A program made the translations under genes and the position numbers. Shown here piece after piece: positions 1 to 5,553 of a DNA stretch of 10,606 bases. Source of the stretch: an uncultured Eubacteriales bacterium (GTDB lineage: Bacteria; Bacillota; Clostridia; Oscillospirales; Oscillospiraceae); contig URTG01000050.1 of the NCBI GenBank assembly GCA_900550705.1, positions 1-10,606 of the forward strand, given 5' to 3'. Positions within the stretch are counted from its first letter, which is position 1. Every line of letters begins with the position of its first letter. The notes beneath the pieces are model-generated. The model worked only from the letters and a program-made list of their open reading frames with translations. It had not been told where the DNA came from and made no database searches.

Positions 1-10
1 ATATAGGCAG

Positions 11-50
11 AAAACACCGCCCGAGGGACTGCTTTGTCTCTCGGGCGGTG
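11..50 (-). terminator. Intrinsic terminator of gltX
   Basis: Positions 15-29 and 36-50 form a 15-bp inverted repeat with one mismatch (G26 against T39 region) around a 6-base loop at 30-35. Read on the minus strand the GC-rich stem is followed directly by TTTT (14-11) and TCTGCC. It begins 21 bases after the gltX stop codon, where a rho-independent terminator is expected. On the plus strand the stem is followed only by CTTTATT, so any activity in that direction should be weak. Confidence 0.9.
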
Positions 51-71
51 CTTTATTCAGGGCAAAATAGC

Positions 72-1559
72 TCAGCCCAGCTTCGCCAAACCCAGCTTCA
101 GGCGGCGGACGGTCTCGTCCTTGCCCAGGATGCGGCAGATCTCCACGGCTCCGCCGGGGGTGACGGCCTTGCCGGCGGCGGCGATGCGGACGGGCCACAT
201 GAGGGTGGCGTTCTTGACCTCCAGCTTGGCGGCCAGGTCCACCAGGCCGTCGTGAATGGCGTCCTGGGTCCAGGCGGGCAGGGCCTCCAGCATGGGAATG
301 GCGGCCTCCAGCATGGCCTTGGACACCTGGGGGTTGGTCTTGGACTTTTTGTTGGTGAACAGCTCGTCGCTGTACTCGGGCAGAGCGTCGAAGAAGTCCA
401 CCTTCTCGGGGATGTCGGTGAGCTTCTCGCACCGGGCCTGGAGCAGGGCGGCAATCTCGGCGGCGTCGATGGCGGGATTCTTCACCGCCTGGCGGATATA
501 GGGTTCGGCCACCTTGGCAAACTGCTCCGGCTCCATGGCGCGGAGATACAGGGCGTTGAAGTGGGTCAGCTTCTCAATGTCGAAAATGGCGGGGGACTTG
601 GACATTCCCTCCAGGTCGAACACCTGGGCCAGCTCCTCCAGGCTGAAGATCTCCTGCTCGGCCAGCTCGCCCCGGGGGGACCAGCCCAGCAGGGCCACAT
701 AGTTCAGAATGGCCTCGGTGAGGAAGCCCTGGGCCTTCAGGTCCTCATAGGAGGGGTCGCCGTGGCGCTTGGACATCTTGTTGTGGGCGTCCCGCATCAC
801 GGGAGAGCAGTGGACATAGGTGGGGACCTCCCAGCCGAAGGCCTGATACAGCAGGTTATACTTGGGCGCGGAGGACAGATACTCGCTGCCCCGGACCACA
901 TGGGTAATGCCCATCAGGTGGTCGTCCACCACGTTGGCGAAGTTATAGGTGGGCATTCCGTCCCGCTTCATCAGCACCTGGTCGTCCAGGGTCTTGTTCT
1001 CCACGGTGATGTCGCCGAAAATAGCGTCGTGGAAGGTGGTGGTGCCCTCGCTGGGGATCTTCTGCCGGATGACATAGGGGTGACCGGCGGTCTTCTTGGC
1101 CTGGGCCTCGGCGCAGCTCAGGCAGCGGCAGGGGTCCTCCGCCCTATCGAACTCGCCGGAGTCCTCCTCCGACTCGGTCTTTTCGCAGAAGCAGTAGTAG
1201 GCGTGGCCCTTCTCCACCAGCTGCTCGGCATACTTGCCATAGGTATCCCGCCGCTCCGACTGGATATAGGGGGCCACGGGACCGCCCACATCGGGACCCT
1301 CGTCGTGGTCCAGGCGGCACTCGGCCAGGGTGCGGTAGATCACGTCGGTAGCGCCCTCTACCAGCCGGCCCTGGTCGGTGTCCTCGATCCGCAGGATAAA
1401 GGTGCCGCCGGCGTGCCGGGCGATGAGCCAGGTATACAGCGCGGTCCGCAGGTTGCCCACGTGCATATACCCCGTGGGCGAGGGGGCGAAGCGGGTCCGG
1501 ACCTTTCCGTGGGGGATCTTGGCCTCCATGTCGTCAAAATACTTCTGATCGAATTCCAT
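72..1559 (-). CDS. gltX: Glutamyl-tRNA synthetase (class I)
   Basis: This 495-residue cytoplasmic enzyme charges tRNA with glutamate using ATP. The class I signature is visible: PSPTG (26-30) followed by the HIGH-type motif HVGN (33-36), then the KMSKR loop (261-265). A CxC pair at C123/C125, with C144, C146 and C149 further on, matches the zinc-binding insert of many bacterial GluRS. The C-terminal third has the usual helical anticodon-binding architecture. Length is normal for the family; about 15 residues precede the usual N terminus. The ATG has GGAGGA (1570-1565) five bases upstream, which fixes the start. It is transcribed alone, with its own promoter (1633-1661) and terminator (11-50), divergently from the membrane-protein gene. 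Whether it is discriminating or also mischarges tRNA-Gln for the GatCAB route cannot be told from this window. Confidence 0.97.
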   Translation of the reverse strand: MEFDQKYFDDMEAKIPHGKVRTRFAPSPTGYMHVGNLRTALYTWLIARHAGGTFILRIEDTDQGRLVEGATDVIYRTLAECRLDHDEGPDVGGPVAPYIQSERRDTYGKYAEQLVEKGHAYYCFCEKTESEEDSGEFDRAEDPCRCLSCAEAQAKKTAGHPYVIRQKIPSEGTTTFHDAIFGDITVENKTLDDQVLMKRDGMPTYNFANVVDDHLMGITHVVRGSEYLSSAPKYNLLYQAFGWEVPTYVHCSPVMRDAHNKMSKRHGDPSYEDLKAQGFLTEAILNYVALLGWSPRGELAEQEIFSLEELAQVFDLEGMSKSPAIFDIEKLTHFNALYLRAMEPEQFAKVAEPYIRQAVKNPAIDAAEIAALLQARCEKLTDIPEKVDFFDALPEYSDELFTNKKSKTNPQVSKAMLEAAIPMLEALPAWTQDAIHDGLVDLAAKLEVKNATLMWPVRIAAAGKAVTPGGAVEICRILGKDETVRRLKLGLAKLG

Positions 1560-1632
1560 AGTCTTCCTCCGTCAACGGCGGCGGACCGCCGGTATTTCAG
1601 CTTGACAAAAAAGTGGATTTACCACGGTCTCT

Positions 1633-1661
1633 ATTATAGGAGATTTTTCCTCCTTTGACAA
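1633..1661 (-). promoter_or_regulatory. Sigma-70 (SigA) promoter of gltX
   Basis: On the minus strand, TTGTCA (1661-1656) is followed by a 17-base spacer and a perfect TATAAT (1638-1633). Transcription should start near 1627, giving a leader of roughly 65 bases. The leader contains a small GC hairpin (CGGCG-GTC-CGCCG) before the ribosome binding site. I see no T-box features such as a specifier loop or the conserved T-box sequence, and the leader is too short for one. Confidence 0.88.
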
Positions 1662-1692
1662 GGGCGACGGCTCTCTCTCCGGCGAAATTTTA

Positions 1693-1721
1693 TTGCTTTT
1701 CTCCGGAAAATCGGCTATGCT
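1693..1721 (+). promoter_or_regulatory. Candidate promoter of the membrane-protein gene
   Basis: TTGCTT (1693-1698), a 17-base spacer and TATGCT (1716-1721) form a moderate sigma-70-type match. Transcription would start near 1728, leaving a leader of about 80 bases that opens with the hairpin at 1735-1775. An overlapping alternative -10, TATACC (1721-1726), has no good -35. The promoter is back to back with that of gltX, with about 30 bases between the two -35 boxes. Confidence 0.45.
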
Positions 1722-1734
1722 ATACCATACGGTG

Positions 1735-1775
1735 GTCTGAGCCTCCCACCCGCGCTCCGGATGGGACGCTCAGAC
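1735..1775 (+). other. Leader hairpin upstream of the membrane-protein gene
   Basis: GTCTGAGC (1735-1742) pairs perfectly with GCTCAGAC (1768-1775). A C/C mismatch follows, then TCCCA (1744-1748) pairs with TGGGA (1762-1766), leaving a 13-base loop. There is no T-tract after it, so it is not an intrinsic terminator. It ends 19 bases before the GAGGT ribosome binding site (1795-1799). It could protect the 5' end of the mRNA or be bound by a regulator; the sequence does not decide between them. Confidence 0.6.
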
Positions 1776-1806
1776 GCCGTAAGCCAACAGAAACGAGGTA
1801 TGTTCC

Positions 1807-3480
1807 GTGAGTCAACCCATCAAATCGTTCCTCCGCAGCTCTCCAGGCCGCACGCTGCTCAGTCTGCTGATCACCGCCGGGGCGGGCTTTGTCTATTTTT
1901 ATATCACACTGCCCGCGCTGAACCCCCACTCCGGAGACTTTTACAGCTTTTTGGTCCTGCTGTGCGTGGTCTACCTGATCGCCACTTTTCTGCTGTCCGG
2001 CGGCCGCCGCAGCGACGTGGTGATGACGCCCAAGGAGCGGGCCAGAGAGTGGTTCCGCTTCATCCGCAGCCGCTGCCTCCCCGTGGGTCTGCTGCTGGCC
2101 GCAGCGGTCCTCGTGTCGGTGGTCGGCGAGCTGCTCTCCCTCCCCCTCCTCCGGGCCGGGGCCTATCGGGACCTGCTCACCGTACAGACCGGCGACTTTG
2201 CCGCAGATGTGGCCCAGATCTCCTTTAACGAAATTCCCACCCTGGACCGCACCTCCGCCGAGTACCTGGGCGACCGGCAGATGGGTACCCTCAGCGACAT
2301 GGTCAGCCAGTTCGAATACTCCGGCGACTCCACCCAGATCAACTACCAGGGCCGCCCCGTCCGGGTGGCGCCCATCGCCTATGCCGACCTGGTGAAGTGG
2401 ATCACCAACCGAGGCCAGGGTCTGCCCGCCTATGTGGTGGTGGACATGGTCACCCAGGAGGCCACGGTGGTCCGCCTGCCCGAGGGGATGAAGTACTCCT
2501 TCTCTGAGCCGCTGAACCGCAATATCCAGCGGCACCTGCGGTTCCAGTACCCCACCATGATGTTCTCCACCCCGGAGTTCGAGATCGACGAGGACGGCCA
2601 CCCCTGGTGGATCGCCCCCCGGATGGTAAAGACCATCGGCCTGTTCGGCGGCACGGACATCCGGGGCGCGGTGCTGGTGGATGCCATCACCGGCGAGAGC
2701 CAGTATTACGAGGACGTGCCCACCTGGGTGGACACCCTGTACGTCCCCGAGCTCATTATGGAGCAGTATGACTACCACGGCACCCTGGTCCATGGCTTCT
2801 TCAACTCTCTGCTGGGCCAGCGGGATGTGACCATCACCACCGACGGCTACAACTATATCGCCATGAACGACGATGTCTACGCCTACACCGGCATCACCTC
2901 CGCCAACGCGGACCAGTCCAACCTGGGCTTCCTGCTGTGCAATATGCGGACCAAGGACACCCATTTCTATGAGGCCCCCGGCGCTACCGAGGCGGCGGCC
3001 CAGGCCTCCGCCATGGGCGTGGTCCAGGACCTGGGCTATGTGGCCACCTTCCCCCTGCTGCTGAACATCGCCGGGGAGCCCACCTACTTCATCCCCCTGA
3101 AGGACGCCACCGACCTGGTCAAGAGCTACGCCATGGTCAACGTGGCCCAGTATCAGATCGTCGCCACCGGCTCCAGCGTGTCCGCCTGCGAGCAGAGCTA
3201 TATCCAGATGCTGGCCGACAAGGGCGTCACCATCCAGGAGGAGCTGCCCCAGACCGAGGTCTCCGGCACCGTGGCCGAGCTTCGCTCCGCCGTGCTGGAC
3301 GGCAACACCACCTATTTCCTCCGGCTGGAGGACTCCCCCGTCTTCTACGCCCTGTCCCTCAAGGACTGCCGGGAGGCTGTGACCCTGAACGTGGGGGACT
3401 CGGTGACGATCCAGCATGAGATTCCCACGGAGGATGGGGCCTCGATCCTGGATGCGTATTCGATGATGATTGGGAGGTAA
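1807..3480 (+). CDS. Membrane-anchored protein of unknown function
   Basis: I do not recognise a named family for this 557-residue protein. Three hydrophobic segments are visible near the N terminus (about 17-36, 46-64 and 92-112), followed by roughly 440 mostly soluble residues, probably extracytoplasmic. The soluble part repeats a short pattern of a hydrophobic strand, D or N, two residues, T, one residue, then E or D. It occurs at about 209-218 (VVVDMVTQEA), 288-298 (VLVDAITGES) and 375-385 (LLCNMRTKDT). The pattern recalls PepSY-like modules, but this is only a resemblance. The last 70 residues (about 484-550) look beta-rich and OB-like. The start is GTG at 1807, with GAGGT seven bases upstream; an ATG at 1800 is out of frame. 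It is monocistronic, divergent from gltX and convergent with the coaD cluster. Codon use matches its neighbours, so there is no sign of recent transfer. Confidence 0.88.
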   Translation: MSQPIKSFLRSSPGRTLLSLLITAGAGFVYFYITLPALNPHSGDFYSFLVLLCVVYLIATFLLSGGRRSDVVMTPKERAREWFRFIRSRCLPVGLLLAAAVLVSVVGELLSLPLLRAGAYRDLLTVQTGDFAADVAQISFNEIPTLDRTSAEYLGDRQMGTLSDMVSQFEYSGDSTQINYQGRPVRVAPIAYADLVKWITNRGQGLPAYVVVDMVTQEATVVRLPEGMKYSFSEPLNRNIQRHLRFQYPTMMFSTPEFEIDEDGHPWWIAPRMVKTIGLFGGTDIRGAVLVDAITGESQYYEDVPTWVDTLYVPELIMEQYDYHGTLVHGFFNSLLGQRDVTITTDGYNYIAMNDDVYAYTGITSANADQSNLGFLLCNMRTKDTHFYEAPGATEAAAQASAMGVVQDLGYVATFPLLLNIAGEPTYFIPLKDATDLVKSYAMVNVAQYQIVATGSSVSACEQSYIQMLADKGVTIQEELPQTEVSGTVAELRSAVLDGNTTYFLRLEDSPVFYALSLKDCREAVTLNVGDSVTIQHEIPTEDGASILDAYSMMIGR

Positions 3481-3603
3481 GCGAGGGGAGATTTCGATTT
3501 CCCCCTCGGGAGAGGGAAGCCGATGACGCATACTTCTCTCGAGAGCCACCCTCATCCGTCTCGGCTTCGCCGAGCCACCTTCCCCCAGGGGAAGGCTATT
3601 TTT
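3481..3603 (+). repeat. Hairpin-rich intergenic element, probable dispersed repeat
   Basis: Directly after the stop codon of the membrane-protein gene, four inverted repeats lie in about 115 bases. The first, 3482-3508, is a stem closed by a TTCG tetraloop (3493-3496). The others are the perfect palindrome CTCTCGAGAG (3536-3545), CTCGGC-TTC-GCCGAG (3560-3574) and CCTTCCCC-CA-GGGGAAGG (3578-3595). No reading frame with coding character covers it. From memory, segments like 3546-3597 recur between genes in Oscillospiraceae genomes. The repeat status is therefore recall plus structure; only one copy is visible in this window. Confidence 0.55.
3578..3603 (+). terminator. Probable intrinsic terminator of the membrane-protein gene
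   Basis: CCTTCCCC (3578-3585) pairs with GGGGAAGG (3588-3595), effectively a 7-bp stem with a 4-base loop. CTATTTTTAG follows, with a run of five T at 3599-3603. It lies about 100 bases after the stop codon and is the only plus-strand GC hairpin with a T-tract before the shared terminator at 3891-3929. It is also the end of the repeat-like element, so the element may supply the terminator. Confidence 0.6.
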
Positions 3604-3804
3604 AGAGGGAACCCCGCGATTGCTGCCATGCCAGGCGCGCTTCTAAACAAGGGATGATAGAGACTATCACTGACCGGGGCAGAGCGGCAGCGGGCGGGGA
3701 ACGTAAGCACAACCACAAGTCTCCACCCGCGCCGGTCGGGATTTCGCTAGGCTTCCCTTCCGGATGGCTCCCCCGGGTCCGGGGCCGCAGCCCCGGTGAT
3801 CTTT

Positions 3805-3832
3805 GGCTACTTTCCATCACTGGAAAGTAGCC
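3805..3832. repeat. Perfect 12-bp inverted repeat
   Basis: GGCTACTTTCCA (3805-3816) and TGGAAAGTAGCC (3821-3832) are exact reverse complements around a TCAC loop. Neither strand has a T-tract after the stem, so it is not a standard terminator. It abuts the direct repeats that begin at 3832, which suggests one composite element. Confidence 0.8.
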
Positions 3833-3884
3833 CGCCCGCAGGCGGAACATCCCCCCGTCCCCGCCCGCAGGCGAAACACCCCCC
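3832..3884. repeat. Two direct repeats, 29-base period
   Basis: CCGCCCGCAGGCG occurs at 3832-3844 and again at 3861-3873. Both copies continue with an A-rich triplet region and end in a run of C (to 3856 and 3884). Each copy also contains a small self-complementary core (CGCC...GGCG type). With only two copies and unequal tails this is not a CRISPR array. Confidence 0.7.
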
Positions 3885-3890
3885 AAAACA

Positions 3891-3929
3891 CAAAAACAGC
3901 ACCCTGCGCTCCGCAAGGTGCTGTTTTTG
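3891..3929. terminator. Bidirectional terminator between convergent units
   Basis: CAAAAACAGCACC (3891-3903) is the exact reverse complement of GGTGCTGTTTTTG (3917-3929). An inner TGCG-CTC-CGCA stem (3905-3915) is stacked after one mismatch. Both strands read a GC-rich stem ending in TTTTT, so it can end the coaD cluster on the minus strand, only 9 bases after the last stop codon. It can also catch plus-strand transcripts from the membrane-protein gene. Confidence 0.88.
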
Positions 3930-3937
3930 CATTAGTT

Positions 3938-4477
3938 TCAATCCTCATCCGCCGCAGCGTCGTACATCGGCCGACCGCTGCCGGTGGGCTGTGCCGCGCT
4001 GGGCGCGCCCCCTGCCATTCCGGCGGCGGCGGCGCGGAAGCGGGAACGGGACTTTTTGATCTCGTCGTAGGCTTCGGCCACGGCCTCCTCGGTGCGGCGC
4101 AGGGCATCCTCGCAGTATTCGTTGGCGGAGCGCTTCAGCTCCCGGCTGCGCTCCTCCGCCTGCTGCATCATCTCGTTGGCCCGCTGCTTGGCCTGGAGGG
4201 TGATGGTATCCTCCGCCAGCAGCTGGCGGGCCTTGTCCTCCGCGGCCTTGCGAATGGCGTCGGCCTCCCGCTTGGCGGAGGCGATCAGCTCCGCCCGGTT
4301 GGCCATCATCTTTCTGGCCTCCGCCAGCTCCATGGGGAACTGCCCCCGAATATCGTCAATCAGGTCCAGTGCACGGTCCCGCTCGATCATGCACTTATCC
4401 CCGGACAGCGGCACGTTTTTTGCTTCGTCGATCATCTCGAACAGCATATCCATCAGCTCTTCCACTCCGCTTGCCAT
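3938..4477 (-). CDS. Coiled-coil protein linked to coaD (ATP synthase subunit-like)
   Basis: This 179-residue protein has no signal peptide or membrane segment. A short N-terminal part (1-48, with VPLSGDKCMIERDRALDLID at 22-41) is followed by a long charged, alanine-rich helix, about 50-147, with heptad-like spacing. The tail, 148-179, is rich in Ala, Gly and Pro and ends acidic. Coiled-coil proteins of this type next to coaD are known in Clostridia and are often annotated as ATPase or V-type ATP synthase subunit H/E-like because of coiled-coil similarity. That name should not be taken as function, since no ATP-synthase genes are nearby. A DivIVA-like scaffold role is possible but unproven. 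The ATG lies 3 bases after the coaD stop, with GGAAGGA inside the end of coaD, so it is cotranscribed and probably coupled. It is the last gene of the cluster. Confidence 0.82.
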   Translation of the reverse strand: MASGVEELMDMLFEMIDEAKNVPLSGDKCMIERDRALDLIDDIRGQFPMELAEARKMMANRAELIASAKREADAIRKAAEDKARQLLAEDTITLQAKQRANEMMQQAEERSRELKRSANEYCEDALRRTEEAVAEAYDEIKKSRSRFRAAAAGMAGGAPSAAQPTGSGRPMYDAAADED

Positions 4478-4480
4478 CCG

Positions 4481-4978
4481 TTATCCTTCCTTTCCTTTCA
4501 TTTCCCCCATGCGCCGGTTCACGTCGTCCACGATCTCCCGGGGGACAAAATCCCCCAGGTCCGCCCCGTAGCGGGCCATCTCCTTCACGATGGTGGAGCT
4601 CAGGTAGGTATACTTCTCGCTGGACGCCAAAAACATGGTCTCCAGCCGGGGATTCAGCTTGCGGTTGATGATCGCCATCTGGACCTCCTGCTCAAAGTCC
4701 GACACGGCCCGCAGGCCCTTCACCACCACATGGGCGCGGCGGCGGCGGGCATAATCGGCCAGCAGCTCGTCTGAAAAGTCCACCTCGACATTGGGGAACC
4801 GGGCGGTGGACCGCCGGAGCAGCTCCACCCGCTCCTCCGGGCGGAACATCCCCTGCTTTTTCGAGTTGACCATCACGCAGACGATCAGCCGGTCGAAGCA
4901 GGCGGAGGCCCGCTTGATGATGTTCAGGTGTCCCAGCGTCACCGGGTCAAAGCTGCCCGGATAAATTGCGATGCTCAT
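4481..4978 (-). CDS. coaD: Phosphopantetheine adenylyltransferase
   Basis: CoaD joins ATP and 4'-phosphopantetheine to give dephospho-CoA, the fourth step of coenzyme A synthesis from pantothenate. The 165-residue length is typical. Diagnostic features are the N-terminal YPGSFDPVTLGH (6-17) with the nucleotidyltransferase TxGH motif at 14-17, GLRAVSDFEQE (88-98), and the C-terminal nucleotide-binding SSTIVKE (127-133). The ATG overlaps the rsmD stop by four bases (ATGA). There is no strong Shine-Dalgarno sequence at normal distance; the nearest G-rich stretch (GGGGAG, 4996-4991) is 12 bases away. This suggests translation coupled to rsmD. The rsmD-coaD pairing is common in Firmicutes, which supports both calls. 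Confidence 0.97.
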   Translation of the reverse strand: MSIAIYPGSFDPVTLGHLNIIKRASACFDRLIVCVMVNSKKQGMFRPEERVELLRRSTARFPNVEVDFSDELLADYARRRRAHVVVKGLRAVSDFEQEVQMAIINRKLNPRLETMFLASSEKYTYLSSTIVKEMARYGADLGDFVPREIVDDVNRRMGEMKGKEG

Positions 4979-5535
4979 TCTTCGCGTTCACTCCCCGCAC
5001 GATGCCAGAGGGTCAGCTTGATTTTTCCGTAACGGTATTCCCGTCCCTGCTCATAGGGGGCCGGCAGACCGGGCAGCACCCGCTCCGCCCCACTCTCGCA
5101 GACCATTATACCATGTTCCCGGAGAATGTCAAACCTTGCGATGGCCTCCATACACTGGGGCAGCAGCTCCGTCTGGTAGGGCGGGTCCAGGAAAATAATG
5201 TCGAACTTCTCCCGGCAGGAGGCCAGGAAGGACAGCGCCTCCCCCTGGACCACCCGGGTCTGGTCGGAGAAGCCGCAGGTCTTTACATTTTCCCGGATGA
5301 GGGCCGCCGCGTCCCGCCGCTGGTCCACAAAGGTGCAGTGGGCCGCCCCTCGGGACAGGGCCTCGATGCCCAGCTGGCCGGTGCCGCCGAACAGGTCCAG
5401 GACCCTCCGGCCCTCCAGCTCGAATTGAATGATATTAAACAGGGATTCCTTCACCTTGTCGGTGGTGGGCCGGGTCTCCATGCCGGACAGCTCCTTCAAC
5501 CGCCGTCCCCGGGCGGAGCCTGAGATCACGCGCAT
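4975..5535 (-). CDS. rsmD: 16S rRNA (guanine-966-N2)-methyltransferase
   Basis: RsmD methylates G966 of 16S rRNA in the small ribosomal subunit, with S-adenosylmethionine as donor. The 186-residue protein shows the family N terminus (RVISGSARGRRL), the conserved RPTTDKVKE (22-30), the SAM-binding loop LDLFGGTGQLGIEA (46-59) and the catalytic DPPY (117-120) of N2-guanine methyltransferases. ATG at 5535 is preceded by AGGAAGG within 12 bases. It follows uvrC by 18 bases and overlaps coaD by four, so it sits inside one transcription unit. Its length is normal and no key residue is missing. Confidence 0.96.
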   Translation of the reverse strand: MRVISGSARGRRLKELSGMETRPTTDKVKESLFNIIQFELEGRRVLDLFGGTGQLGIEALSRGAAHCTFVDQRRDAAALIRENVKTCGFSDQTRVVQGEALSFLASCREKFDIIFLDPPYQTELLPQCMEAIARFDILREHGIMVCESGAERVLPGLPAPYEQGREYRYGKIKLTLWHRAGSEREE

Positions 5536-5553
5536 AACTGCGTCCTTCCTTTC

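Larger units (their letters stand above)
3604..3890. other. Gene-free convergent region with secondary structure
   Basis: No credible gene is seen here. Inverted repeats follow one another: TGATAG-AGA-CTATCA (3655-3669); a two-tier fold in which GACCGG (3672-3677) pairs with CCGGTC (3732-3737); an inner 11-base arm (3690-3700) pairing with 3720-3730, with one mismatch and one G-U pair; and CCGGGGC-CGCA-GCCCCGG (3779-3796). The open frames crossing it have arginine-, proline- and serine-rich translations without domain character. The region lies between the 3' ends of two convergent units, so it is unlikely to hold 5' regulatory signals. It looks like a mosaic of non-coding repeat modules. Confidence 0.6.

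Noticed and set aside
1602..1637. Plus-strand promoter TTGACA ... TATTAT
   Set aside because: The boxes look good singly but are 24 bases apart, too far for sigma-70 recognition, and they overlap the gltX leader.
48..1658. 536-residue plus-strand open frame opposite gltX
   Set aside because: The minus strand carries unmistakable GluRS motifs. The plus translation is low-complexity Gly/Leu/His and crosses the gltX promoter.
1720..3555. Long 611-residue open frame opposite the membrane-protein gene
   Set aside because: It is Gly-, His- and Val-rich, without domain motifs, and lies fully antisense to a protein with membrane segments and a good ribosome binding site. It is a frame shadow produced by GC-biased third positions.
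3832..3884. CRISPR-like repeats
   Set aside because: Only two short copies with unequal GC tails, no spacers of constant length and no cas genes.
3602..3916. 104-residue minus-strand open frame in the convergent region
   Set aside because: It runs through inverted repeats and a terminator stem, has no ribosome binding site of note, and looks like the chance translation of repeat DNA. I recall similar spurious predictions in related genomes.
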